Assembly: GCA_963842975.1 (NCBI GenBank)
Contig: CAWJIH010000005.1
Location: forward strand, 1 to 64,000
Reading direction: 5' to 3'
DNA from: JACJWR01 sp963842975
GTDB lineage: Bacteria; Actinomycetota; Actinomycetes; S36-B12; UBA10799
DNA length: 64,000 bases
Shown here: one piece after another, positions 25,848 to 34,155 of the stretch
Layout: every line of letters starts with the position of its first letter
Numbering within the stretch: position 1 is the first letter of the stretch
The notes under the pieces: model-generated
Told to the model about the DNA's origin: nothing
Seen by the model: the letters and a program-made list of their open reading frames with translations, nothing else
Database searches by the model: none
Program-made: the position numbers and the translations under genes

Positions 25848-27146
25848 ATGTGTCACGCTACTGCCGTGGCAGCTGAGGATCCGGCGGATGTGTTCGAGGA
25901 CGACGGCGAGTACGGCGAAGAGGTCGTGGAAGTCGAGGAGGTCGTGGAAGTCGACGAGGACGCCGACGACGCCGATGAGACCGACGATGACGGTGGCGGC
26001 GGACGCAGCCTCACTGGCCGAATCACGGGCCGACTCAGCAGGGTGGTCCGCAGCGAGCGGACCGCGGGCGTGGTTGCCTCTGCTGAGGACGCGATATCGA
26101 AATTGCGCCGCGAACGCAAAGTGGGGAAAGGGACTCTGCGCGCGACCTATGTGATCGGCTACCGCGGGTACGTTGCCGACGGTAGGGCCCACGCACGGGT
26201 GCGGGTCACGGAGGAGCCGGTGATTCCAAAGCCTGCCGAAGTGCTCACGGATCCGGAAGTGATCCGGTCGAATCTGCGCCGATTCGCGGCCCTGTCGTTC
26301 CCGGGGGTGAAGGTCAAGTTGACCCTCGCCGGCGCCGAGGACCGGATGGAGACGGATCGGCACGGCTACGCTGCTGGCTCACTCGGAGTGGGGGAGTTGG
26401 TCCCTGGCTGGTACGACTATCGGGTCGCCACCGAGCCGGTCGATCCGGAGGAAGAGCCGGCTACGGCGCAGGGGCGGGTGCTGGTGCCAGATCCCGACGC
26501 GAAAGTGTGGGTGGTGTCGGATATTGATGACACGGTGCTGCAAACCGGCCTGGCTGAGGGCCTGACCGCGGTGAAGAACACCCTGCTCGGGCAAGCCCAC
26601 ACTCGCGAGGCGGTGCCAGGGATGGCAACCCTCTACCGAGCGCTGGAGGCTGGGCGGCCGGGCGATGGGCGATCCGCGTTCTTCTACCTGTCCACCGGGC
26701 CGTGGAGTCTGTATTCGCTGCTCACCGAATTTATGAAAGTCCGAGGCTTCCCCGATGGGCCACTGTTCCTGACCGATTGGGGACCCCAGGAGCGCTACAT
26801 CACCCGCAGCGGCACTGAGCACAAACGGAAGTCCCTTCGACGACTCGCGGTGCACTATCCGGGACGCCGGTTTGTGCTCATCGGTGACTCAGGACAGCGC
26901 GACCCCTACACCTACGCTGAGTTCGCCCGCGAGCATCCCGATTCGGTGGCGGCCATCGTGATCGTCGATGTCGGGCTGGCCGAGCAGGCCGAGCAGGTGT
27001 CAGCGCTTTCGGAGTTGGCGGTGGCCGATGGTCTGCCGTTCTTCTTCGTCGCCGATGCCCGCGAGGCAGCGGTGAAGCTGGCCGAGTTGGAACTCATCAC
27101 CGCCGAGTCGATCGAGGCCGTGAACTCAGCCTACGAACGTTCCTGA
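25848..27146 (+). CDS. App1-like phosphatidate phosphatase family protein (DUF2183)
   Basis: About 432 residues. An acidic N-terminal stretch (Glu/Asp/Val-rich, residues 10-50) precedes a beta-rich domain and a HAD-type catalytic domain with VWVVSDIDDTVLQTGL (the DxDxT motif, about residues 225-240), FFYLSTGPWSLYSLLTEFM and FVLIGDSGQRDPYTYAEFAR. The yeast App1 homologue dephosphorylates phosphatidate. ATG 25848 or GTG 25866 may be the start; neither has a ribosome site. It is divergent from the esterase lipoprotein gene. Confidence 0.83.
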   Translation: MCHATAVAAEDPADVFEDDGEYGEEVVEVEEVVEVDEDADDADETDDDGGGGRSLTGRITGRLSRVVRSERTAGVVASAEDAISKLRRERKVGKGTLRATYVIGYRGYVADGRAHARVRVTEEPVIPKPAEVLTDPEVIRSNLRRFAALSFPGVKVKLTLAGAEDRMETDRHGYAAGSLGVGELVPGWYDYRVATEPVDPEEEPATAQGRVLVPDPDAKVWVVSDIDDTVLQTGLAEGLTAVKNTLLGQAHTREAVPGMATLYRALEAGRPGDGRSAFFYLSTGPWSLYSLLTEFMKVRGFPDGPLFLTDWGPQERYITRSGTEHKRKSLRRLAVHYPGRRFVLIGDSGQRDPYTYAEFAREHPDSVAAIVIVDVGLAEQAEQVSALSELAVADGLPFFFVADAREAAVKLAELELITAESIEAVNSAYERS

Positions 27147-27221
27147 GGTTCAGCGGAGGTACGGCCACACCGCCCATCGGTCCCCCTGACGCACCCGGTT
27201 GGCGAGGTCGGGGCCGACACG

Positions 27222-27227
27222 TAGGGT
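27222..27227 (+). promoter_or_regulatory. -10 hexamer of the M13 peptidase gene, leaderless
   Basis: TAGGGT, with the last base 7 nt before ATG 27234. The 5' end of the mRNA would coincide with the start codon. Confidence 0.55.
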
Positions 27228-27233
27228 GTGCGC

Positions 27234-29207
27234 ATGACCATTGACACTGCGCTGGAATCCGGGATCGATTTCGCCGGCCGGGACGAGGCCGTGCGCCCGC
27301 AGGACGACTTCTTCCGGAGTTGGCACGGCACCTGGCTGGACGAATTCGAGATCCCCTCGGACAAGGCTGAATATGCCGCGTTCACCGCCCTGCACGACAC
27401 CGCCCAAGAGCAACTGCGTGACATCATCACGGAATTGGCCGAATCGGCTCCCGAAGTCGATTCGGTCGCTGGAAAAATCGCCGCGCTGTACGCCTCGTAC
27501 ATGGACACCGCCGTCCGAGATGGGCGCGGGTTGTCGCCGCTCGACCCCGAGCTTGAGCGCATCGCGGCGCTGAGTTCCACGGCCGAACTGGCCCAGACGT
27601 TCGGCCGTTGGGACCGCGCCGGCCTGGGAGCACCTTTGGGCACCTTCGTGCACCAGGACAACATGGACTCCTCGCGATACGTGTTGGACGTTCGCCAGTC
27701 CGGGTTGGGTCTACCAGACCGGGACTACTACTCGGAAGAAAAGTTCGCCGACATCCGAGTGGCCTACCGGGCCCACATTGCGCGGATGTGGGAACTGGCC
27801 GGATGGGGCGAAGGCTCCGCTGCCGAATCAGTTGCTGATCGCGTGATCGCCCTCGAGTCCCGATTCGCAGCGGCCCACTGGGACAAGGTGCGCAACCGCG
27901 ATCCACAGGCCACCTACAACTTGGTGTCGATCGAGCAGCTGGCGGAGTTGGCCCCAGGCTTCGACATCGGGGCCTTCCTTTCCGAAGTTGGCGTGCTTGG
28001 CAAGGTCGACGACCTCAACGTGGGGCAGCCGGATTTCGTGACTGCCCTGGCCGGGATCGTGAATGACACCGAACTCACCGATTGGCAGGACTACCTGCGT
28101 TGGCATCTGCTGGCGGGATCAGCATCGCTGCTAACCGCGGAGCTCGATGCCGCGAACTTCGCCTTCTATGGCACCACGTTGCGCGGCATCCCGGAGCAGC
28201 GGCCGCTGTGGAAGCGCGGTGTCGACTTGGTCCAAGGGGTCATGGGGGAGGCGCTGGGTCAGGTGTACGTGGAACGTCACTTCCCGTCGGAGTACAAAGC
28301 GCGCATGGTGCACCTGGTAGACAACCTCCTGGTGGCTTTCGGTGAGGCGATCGACGAGTTGGACTGGATGTCGGACGACACCCAGCAGCAAGCTCATGCC
28401 AAGCTCGCGACTTTTCGGGCCAAAATCGGCTACCCCGACAAGTGGCGGGACTACACCGACCTCAAGGTGACAGCCGACGACCTCGTGGGCAATGTCCGCC
28501 GGGCCAGCGTGTTTGAACACGACTACGAGATGAACAAGCTGGGAGGCCCAGTTGATCGTGACGAGTGGTTCATGCCGCCCCAGATGGTCAACGCCTACTA
28601 CAACCCGGAAATGAATGAGATCGTCTTCCCGGCCGCCATCCTGCAGCCACCCTTCTTCACCATGGCCGCAGACGACGCGGTCAACTACGGTGCCATCGGA
28701 GCGGTGATCGGACACGAGATCAGCCACGGCTTCGATGACAAGGGCAGTCAGTACGACGGCGAAGGGAACCTGCGCAACTGGTGGACCGAGGCTGATCACG
28801 AGGCATTCTCGGAACGCACCGCGGCGCTGGTAGCTCAGTACGCACAGTACGAACCAGTTACCGACCACTCGATCAACGGTGAACTCACGTTGGGGGAAAA
28901 CATCGCTGACGTCTCGGGTCTCGCTGTCGCGCTGCGGGCCTACCGGAACTCCCTCGGTGGCGAGCCGGCACCGGTGATCGACGGGCTGACCGGCGAGCAG
29001 CGCTTCTTCGCAGGCTGGGCGCAGGTGTGGCGCACCAAAACGCGTGACGAGGAGGTTATTCGGCGGATCGCCACCGATCCTCACTCGCCAGCCGAATATC
29101 GAGTGACCGGTGTGCTGGTCAACAACGACGACTTTGTGGAAGCCTTCGGTGTGCAGCCCGGTGACGGGATGTGGCGCGACCCGGCAGACCGGGTGCGCAT
29201 CTGGTAG
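27234..29207 (+). CDS. M13 family zinc metallopeptidase (PepO/neprilysin-like)
   Basis: A 657-residue endopeptidase of the M13 family. The zinc site HEISHGFDDKGSQYDGEGN (about residues 494-512) and the third-ligand motif LGENIADVSGLAVALRAY (about 553-570) are intact. VNAYYNPEMNEIVFPAAILQ is the substrate-binding NAxY region. The C-terminal end DPADRVRIW is typical (family ends in CxVW or similar). No signal peptide, so cytoplasmic, as for many bacterial PepO enzymes that degrade small peptides. The start at 27234 is set by the leaderless promoter. Confidence 0.93.
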   Translation: MTIDTALESGIDFAGRDEAVRPQDDFFRSWHGTWLDEFEIPSDKAEYAAFTALHDTAQEQLRDIITELAESAPEVDSVAGKIAALYASYMDTAVRDGRGLSPLDPELERIAALSSTAELAQTFGRWDRAGLGAPLGTFVHQDNMDSSRYVLDVRQSGLGLPDRDYYSEEKFADIRVAYRAHIARMWELAGWGEGSAAESVADRVIALESRFAAAHWDKVRNRDPQATYNLVSIEQLAELAPGFDIGAFLSEVGVLGKVDDLNVGQPDFVTALAGIVNDTELTDWQDYLRWHLLAGSASLLTAELDAANFAFYGTTLRGIPEQRPLWKRGVDLVQGVMGEALGQVYVERHFPSEYKARMVHLVDNLLVAFGEAIDELDWMSDDTQQQAHAKLATFRAKIGYPDKWRDYTDLKVTADDLVGNVRRASVFEHDYEMNKLGGPVDRDEWFMPPQMVNAYYNPEMNEIVFPAAILQPPFFTMAADDAVNYGAIGAVIGHEISHGFDDKGSQYDGEGNLRNWWTEADHEAFSERTAALVAQYAQYEPVTDHSINGELTLGENIADVSGLAVALRAYRNSLGGEPAPVIDGLTGEQRFFAGWAQVWRTKTRDEEVIRRIATDPHSPAEYRVTGVLVNNDDFVEAFGVQPGDGMWRDPADRVRIW

Positions 29208-29252
29208 CGGTCGGCGGCGTCGTCGGCGGTTCGAGCAGAAAGTGAGTCGCCC

Positions 29253-29591
29253 ATGACGGATTCAAAGTGGTCCATCGCCTCCGAGGGATCGATCTTCAGC
29301 ATTGGTTCGGTGGGCTCGGTGCTGAGTATCGGTTCGGTCGGGTCCGCGCTGAGCATTGGTTCGGTCGCCTCGGTCGGCTCGGCTTTCAGCATCGGATCCG
29401 CGGTCTCGCTGGGGTCAATGATGTCGTGGCTGTCCGAAGGCGGAGTCATGAGTGCGCACAGCCGAGGTGCGGTGATGGACTTCGGAAACGCCACGAGCCA
29501 CCCACACACCCGGGCGTTGTTCCTAGGTGCGTTGGCTGCGGCTACCGCCGCGGTTGCCTGGACCTCCGCGCGGCACAGGCTCGCACCGTAG
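29253..29591 (+). CDS. SIGS-repeat small membrane protein
   Basis: A 112-residue protein whose first half is a regular repeat of Ser-Ile-Gly-Ser with alternating Val/Ala/Leu (units SIFSIGSVGS, VLSIGSVGS, ALSIGSVAS, AFSIGSAVS). The pattern of hydrophobic and Ser residues every 2-3 positions suggests a beta-helix-like solenoid. The C-terminal half has a hydrophobic segment LFLGALAAATAAVAW followed by a basic end, so it is likely membrane-anchored. ATG 29253 is preceded by AGTGAG. Family not recognised; similar unnamed repeats exist in actinobacteria to my memory. It follows the M13 peptidase gene by 45 nt. Confidence 0.65.
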   Translation: MTDSKWSIASEGSIFSIGSVGSVLSIGSVGSALSIGSVASVGSAFSIGSAVSLGSMMSWLSEGGVMSAHSRGAVMDFGNATSHPHTRALFLGALAAATAAVAWTSARHRLAP

Positions 29592-29698
29592 GGCGATTCG
29601 GCGACGAATCCCACGAGCGTTTGGGACCAGGTTCGCAAGGGTTGCTTGGCGGCGCACGTTCCGCGCCGGGCTCTTCGATGTGCTCCACCGGCCGGGAG

Positions 29699-30847
29699 CT
29701 AGACCTGGCGGGTGAACTCCAGCGCGTGTGCCAGATCCGCCCAGAGATCTTCGACCTCCTCGCAGCCCACCGAGAGGCGGATGAGGTCGTCGGGTGTCTC
29801 GGGCGTTTCGTCGACGTGCCGACGGCGTCGTTCCAGCGTCGATTCGACACCGCCCAGGCTGGTCGCATGCAGCCACAGTTGGGTTGCGCGAGTGAGCGCC
29901 TCCGCCCTTTCCGCACCGCCGTGCGGGCGGAAGGTGACAATCGCGCCGAAGGCGGCCATCTGCCGCAGGGCGATCGCGTGACCCGGATCGCCAGGAAGTC
30001 CCGGGTAGCGCACCTGCTCAACATCTGGGTGCAGGTCCAGACGTGACGCGATGATGCCAGCATTCGTGCAGGACGCTGCGAACCTCAGCGGCAGCGTGCG
30101 AAGCCCTCGAGTCGCCAGCCACGCCTCCATGACTCCGGGCACGGCGCCATGCACGGTACGGTGGCGGGCCAGGGCCGCCAGGAGGTCCTCGTCCGCCGTG
30201 ACGGCCGCACCGAGCAATGCGTCGGAGTGCCCGGCGAAGTACTTGGAAGCCGAATGCACCACGATGTCGACGCCGAGTTCCAACGGGCGGGTGGCCAAGG
30301 GTGTCGCGTAGGTGTTGTCGCAGACCACCTTTGCCCCGCGGGAGGCAGCCAGTTCGCTGATCGCGGCGATATCGCTGATCTCCATGGTCGGGTTTGTCGG
30401 GGTCTCAACGAGGATGACGTCGGCGTCGGCCAACGCTTGCAGGTCGCCCGATTCGGCCCGGTAGGTCCGGAGGTCGATGCGTCGATTGTGTGCCCACTCG
30501 CGCAACAGCAGGCGAGATCCCGAGTAGTGCACCGCTGGCGCGGCAACTACGGGCAAGGGCCTGCCCGTCCGACTCAGGAGCACCTCGAATGCGGCGGAAA
30601 TGGACGCCATCCCGGAGCCGAATGCGACGCATTGACCACCCTCCAACGAACCGACGATCTCCTCGAAAGGCTCCCAAGTCGGATTCCCGGCCCGGCTATA
30701 GCCAGCACCAGGACCTGCAAGGAAGGACGTCGCCGGAATCAGGGGGACGTTCAAGGGTGCGTCTGGGCTGTGCGGACGGCCCAAAGCCACCGCCCGGGTG
30801 CGGGCGGTCCAGCTGTGTGCACCGGTTTCATCGGCGTGGTGGATCAT
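29699..30847 (-). CDS. PLP-dependent cystathionine gamma-synthase/lyase family enzyme
   Basis: A 382-residue trans-sulfuration family enzyme. YSRAGNPTWEPFEEIVGSLE and VAFGSGMASISAAFEVLLS form the cofactor phosphate site, ILVETPTNPTMEISDIAAIS the Asp region, and VHSASKYFAGHSDALLG carries the Schiff-base Lys (about residue 207). It makes or breaks cystathionine, homocysteine or methionine C-S bonds; sequence alone does not decide the direction. ATG 30847 follows an AAAGGA ribosome site. Divergent from ddl. Confidence 0.88.
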   Translation of the reverse strand: MIHHADETGAHSWTARTRAVALGRPHSPDAPLNVPLIPATSFLAGPGAGYSRAGNPTWEPFEEIVGSLEGGQCVAFGSGMASISAAFEVLLSRTGRPLPVVAAPAVHYSGSRLLLREWAHNRRIDLRTYRAESGDLQALADADVILVETPTNPTMEISDIAAISELAASRGAKVVCDNTYATPLATRPLELGVDIVVHSASKYFAGHSDALLGAAVTADEDLLAALARHRTVHGAVPGVMEAWLATRGLRTLPLRFAASCTNAGIIASRLDLHPDVEQVRYPGLPGDPGHAIALRQMAAFGAIVTFRPHGGAERAEALTRATQLWLHATSLGGVESTLERRRRHVDETPETPDDLIRLSVGCEEVEDLWADLAHALEFTRQV

Positions 30848-30877
30848 GTGCTGTCCTTTGGCGGTGAGAATCGGCGG

Positions 30878-30883
30878 TAGGGT
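30878..30883 (+). promoter_or_regulatory. -10 hexamer of ddl, leaderless
   Basis: TAGGGT, with the last base 9 nt before GTG 30892 and no ribosome site. Confidence 0.5.
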
Positions 30884-30891
30884 TTGAGGCC

Positions 30892-32025
30892 GTGGACCCA
30901 CAAGCCCCTGCACCGACCCGCGCGGATACCACTAAGCATCGCATTGCGATCGTATTCGGTGGTCCGAGCTCCGAACACGGCATCTCGTGTGTCTCCGCCG
31001 GAAACGTACTGGCTGCGATCGACCGCGATGCCTACGATGTCGTGGCGGTTGGCATCGGCCGGGATGGTGCGTGGCGTTTGGCGCCTGATGATCCCGCGCT
31101 CTACACAATCGTTGACGGTCGAGTCCCAGCGGTCCCCGACACCGGCGAGAAGGTGATGCTTGCACCCGATCCAACTATTGGTGGGCTGCTGACGACCTCC
31201 GGTGAGGTCATCGAGATCGATGCGGTGTTCCCGGTGCTGCACGGGGCTGGCGGCGAAGACGGTGCGATCCAAGGTGTGTGTGAGTTGGCCCAGGTCGGCT
31301 TTGTTGGGTCCGGTGTGGCGGCCTCGGCGGTGTGCATGGACAAGCTGCGCACCAAAGCTGCCGCGGTGGCTGCGGGCATCCCCACTGGTGCCTATGTGGG
31401 CGTCACCGACCACGACTGGCGGTTCCGCAAGGACGAGGTGGTCAGGCAGGTGGCGCAACTCGGCCTGCCGGTGTTCGTCAAACCCGCGCGGGCCGGCTCG
31501 AGCGTGGGTATCACCCGGGTGGTGGATCAAGCCGATTTGGAGTCAGCGATCGAGTATGCCCGCGGATTCGATCGCCGCGTGATCGTTGAGGCTGCAGTGA
31601 CCGGTGCGCGGGAGATTGAATGCGGAGTTCTGGGAACACCGACGGGGCCGATCGTCAGCGAATGCGCTGAAATCGAAGTCCTCGGTGACCACGACTTCTA
31701 CGACTTCGAAGCCAAATACCTTGATGGCTCGGCGCGAACGACTGTGCCAGCCAGGATCACCGAGGCCGAGCGGGCAGAGATCCGCGACTTGGCCCGCGAA
31801 ACATTCCTTGCCATGGGCTGTGAGGGTATGGCGCGGGTGGATGTGTTCCTGCTGGCCGACGGCGGGGTGCTTCTCAACGAGCCGAACACGATCCCCGGGT
31901 TCACCAGCACCTCGATGTACCCGGTGGTCTGGAAGGCCGCTGGGGTGGAGTATCCGGACTTGATCGATGCGCTGATCGCCGACGCCATCCTCAGGGCGGC
32001 GTCGCCGGAAGTGTCGCCCGGCTGA
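30892..32025 (+). CDS. ddl: D-alanine--D-alanine ligase
   Basis: A 377-residue ATP-grasp ligase joining two D-alanines for peptidoglycan. IAIVFGGPSSEHGISCVSAG is the N-terminal D-Ala site, FPVLHGAGGEDGAIQGVCEL the second, VFVKPARAGSSVGITRVVD binds ATP, and VLLNEPNTIPGFTSTSMYP closes the active site with the metal-ligand Asn/Glu. Full length. Its 3' end overlaps the convergent DUF3515 gene by 35 bp. The gene order ddl-DUF3515-thiL-rpmB is conserved in actinobacteria. Confidence 0.95.
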   Translation: MDPQAPAPTRADTTKHRIAIVFGGPSSEHGISCVSAGNVLAAIDRDAYDVVAVGIGRDGAWRLAPDDPALYTIVDGRVPAVPDTGEKVMLAPDPTIGGLLTTSGEVIEIDAVFPVLHGAGGEDGAIQGVCELAQVGFVGSGVAASAVCMDKLRTKAAAVAAGIPTGAYVGVTDHDWRFRKDEVVRQVAQLGLPVFVKPARAGSSVGITRVVDQADLESAIEYARGFDRRVIVEAAVTGAREIECGVLGTPTGPIVSECAEIEVLGDHDFYDFEAKYLDGSARTTVPARITEAERAEIRDLARETFLAMGCEGMARVDVFLLADGGVLLNEPNTIPGFTSTSMYPVVWKAAGVEYPDLIDALIADAILRAASPEVSPG

Positions 32026-32443
32026 TTGGGCGGCTCAGTTGGGCCAGCACATCTGCCTCGGGAGCGTAGGCCGCGGGCACGGTCACCTCGACGTTCGCGG
32101 GTTGGCCGATCGTGGTGAAGCGGGTGCCGGATTCAAGCTGTTCGGGAAGCCAATCGACACCGTTCACCGAAAGTAACTGCGAGGTGGGCTGATACGCCGC
32201 GGGTCGGTCGACGCCGCACACCACAGAGATCGGCGGGTCGCCCCAGGCGGCGGTGGCAGGCGACTCAGGCTCGGTGCTGCGTTGATCCTGGCCGGCGACC
32301 CGTTGCGGGAAGGCGTCTAGCAGTGGGCCGCACTCTGCGGGAGCTGCGGCGGGAGGTTCCAGCAGCACCGGTGCGGCACATCCGGTGAGCACAAGTGCCG
32401 CTACCGCGAGCAGCGGGCGCGAAGTGCGCGAAGATGGCCGCAC
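31991..32443 (-). CDS. DUF3515 family lipoprotein
   Basis: A 150-residue protein with a short signal peptide and lipobox LVLTGC (Cys about 22), then a conserved DUF3515 core: CGPLLDAFPQRVAGQ, AAWGDPPISVVCGVDRPAAY and VEVTVPAAYAPEADVLAQL. Anchored on the outer face of the membrane. Function unknown, but the family is always found near ddl and thiL in actinobacteria, suggesting an envelope role. Confidence 0.85.
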   Translation of the reverse strand: MRPSSRTSRPLLAVAALVLTGCAAPVLLEPPAAAPAECGPLLDAFPQRVAGQDQRSTEPESPATAAWGDPPISVVCGVDRPAAYQPTSQLLSVNGVDWLPEQLESGTRFTTIGQPANVEVTVPAAYAPEADVLAQLSRPISRATLPATPP

Positions 32444-32449
32444 AGTCGG

Positions 32450-32692
32450 TCAGGCCAGGTTGACGACCGGGCAGGTGAGGGTCCGCGTGATGCCGGTGAT
32501 TTCCTGCAGCGGGTTGATCACGTCCTGACCCAAGGCGTCCATGTCGGGGGCTTGGACATGGGCGATGACGTCGTAGGGGCCGGTGACATCGTCGGCAGCG
32601 GTGACACCGGGAATCTTGGCCATCAGTTTGGCGACGGCGGCGGACCGGCCCACCTCGGTTTGTACCAGAACGTACGCATGGACCGCGCTCAT
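32450..32692 (-). CDS. Lrp/AsnC ligand-binding domain protein, stand-alone
   Basis: An 80-residue RAM/AsnC ligand-sensing domain with no helix-turn-helix: VHAYVLVQTEVGRSAAVAKL, then GVTAADDVTGPYDVIAHVQA and the ending RTLTCPVVNLA. Such single-domain proteins may bind amino acids or modify full Lrp oligomers. ATG 32692 is chosen because GGAGGA lies 7 nt upstream; ATG 32698 would be too close. It is divergent from thiL and 6 nt upstream of the DUF3515 gene, so likely co-transcribed with it. Confidence 0.85.
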   Translation of the reverse strand: MSAVHAYVLVQTEVGRSAAVAKLMAKIPGVTAADDVTGPYDVIAHVQAPDMDALGQDVINPLQEITGITRTLTCPVVNLA

Positions 32693-32761
32693 CGACATTT
32701 CCTCCGTATGGTTGGGTGAGATGCCGAGCCTACCCGCAACCCATTGGAAGGACGCCACGAC

Positions 32762-33730
32762 GTGGACAGGAGCACGCGGATTCGCAGGGTGTCCCAGGTG
32801 AACGAGTTCAGCCTGATCGACACGATTACCACGGGCCTTCCGACACCCGATTTCGTGGCTGTGGGCATCGGCGACGACGCCGCGGTGGTGGACTTGAGCG
32901 GACCACAGGTCGTCTCCTGCACCGACATGCTCATCGAAGGTCGCCATTTTCGTAAGGCATGGTCGAGCGCAGAAGACATCGGCCACCGTGCGGCAGCGGC
33001 CAACCTGGCAGATCTGGTGGCCATGGGGGCCTCACCGGTGGCGTTGCTGGTTGCCATCGCGATCCCGGTGGAGACCGAAACCGGATGGGCGGCGGACCTC
33101 ATCGATGGAGTACAGGCTGAGGCGGACTTAGTGGGCGCCGTAGTGGTGGGTGGCGACACCAATAGCACTGACGGTCCGATCGTGGTCTGCGCCAGCGCGA
33201 TCGGTGACTTGCGAGGGCGGCGCCCAGTGCAAAGGAGCGGTGCGAAACCAGGAGATCAGGTGGCGCAGGTGGGGCGGCAAGGGTGGGCTGCGGCCGGGCT
33301 CACAGTGTTGAGCCGGGGTTTCCGTTCCCCCAGGGTGTTGGTCGACGCCCTGCGGCGGCCGAGCGTGCCCTACGACGCCGCGATCGAAGCGGCCCAGTCG
33401 GGCGCCACGTCCATGATCGATGTGAGTGATGGATTGCTTGCCGACGCTGGCCACATTGCGAAAGCCTCCGGGGTGACCATCGACCTGGATTCAAGTGCGC
33501 TACGGGTGGATGAACCGCTGAAGGACACCGCGATCGCGTTCACCATGGATCCGCTGTCGTGGGTACTCACCGGGGGTGAGGATCACAGTTTCATCGCCAC
33601 GTTCGCGCCAGACGCGGCCCTACCCGAGGGGTTCATCCGGATCGGGGAGGTGCGCCAAGGCGTGGCGGCAGTGACCGTCGACGGCGAGGAGCCGCGCGGG
33701 TCCCGGGGCTGGCGCCACTTCGGGCCCTGA
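32762..33730 (+). CDS. thiL: Thiamine-monophosphate kinase
   Basis: A 322-residue PurM-fold kinase making thiamine diphosphate. VGIGDDAAVVDLSGPQVV, SCTDMLIEGRHFRKAWSS and NLADLVAMGASPVALLVA are the ATP/Mg motifs; SMIDVSDGLLADAGHIAKAS and VLTGGEDHSFIATF are also present. The usual GGEDYEL reads GGEDHSF. GTG 32762 is taken as the start, with GGAAGG about 12 nt upstream. Confidence 0.93.
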   Translation: MDRSTRIRRVSQVNEFSLIDTITTGLPTPDFVAVGIGDDAAVVDLSGPQVVSCTDMLIEGRHFRKAWSSAEDIGHRAAAANLADLVAMGASPVALLVAIAIPVETETGWAADLIDGVQAEADLVGAVVVGGDTNSTDGPIVVCASAIGDLRGRRPVQRSGAKPGDQVAQVGRQGWAAAGLTVLSRGFRSPRVLVDALRRPSVPYDAAIEAAQSGATSMIDVSDGLLADAGHIAKASGVTIDLDSSALRVDEPLKDTAIAFTMDPLSWVLTGGEDHSFIATFAPDAALPEGFIRIGEVRQGVAAVTVDGEEPRGSRGWRHFGP

Positions 33731-33761
33731 ACCACGGCCTCGGGCCCTAGACCACTAGCTC

Positions 33762-33784
33762 GGGCCCGGCAGTGCGCCGGGCCC
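33762..33784. terminator. Bidirectional terminator-like hairpin between thiL and rpmB
   Basis: GGGCCCGGC (33762-33770), loop AGTGC, GCCGGGCCC (33776-33784): a perfect 9-bp GC-only stem between convergent genes. Two more GGGCCC words at about 33722 and 33742 precede it. No U-tract. Confidence 0.6.
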
Positions 33785-33798
33785 CAAAGCGCGCCGGG

Positions 33799-33984
33799 TT
33801 AGCGGCTGACCTTGCCAGCCTTCAGGCACGAGGTGCATACGTTGAGCTTCTTGGGGGTCTTCCCGTCCATCACTCGAACCGACTGGATGTTGGGGTTCCA
33901 GCGGCGCTTCGTCCGACGGTGGGAGTGCGAAATGCTGTTGCCGAAGCCGGGTCCCTTGCCACACACATCGCAGGTTGCAGCCAC
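33799..33984 (-). CDS. rpmB: 50S ribosomal protein L28
   Basis: A 61-residue protein, the family length. AATCDVCGKGPGFGNSISHS contains the first CxxC; RRWNPNIQSVRVMDGKTPKK and LNVCTSCLKAGKVSR complete the L28 pattern and second CxxC, so this is the zinc-binding form. GTG 33984 with GGGAG upstream. Divergent from the DAK2 gene, an order typical of actinobacteria. Confidence 0.95.
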   Translation of the reverse strand: MAATCDVCGKGPGFGNSISHSHRRTKRRWNPNIQSVRVMDGKTPKKLNVCTSCLKAGKVSR

Positions 33985-34155
33985 AGTGAACTCCCAAGGT
34001 GTCGTAGGTATGAGCGGTGAAGTGTGAGAACCGAGTGATGCGCACAAACACCGAACCGGAGACTCGCGGGGTGCCCTCGCAACATCGCAAAGATCCAGGT
34101 CGGCGGCGTACGGTTGCACAACACGATTCGCACAGACTCGTGAAAGCATAGCGCG

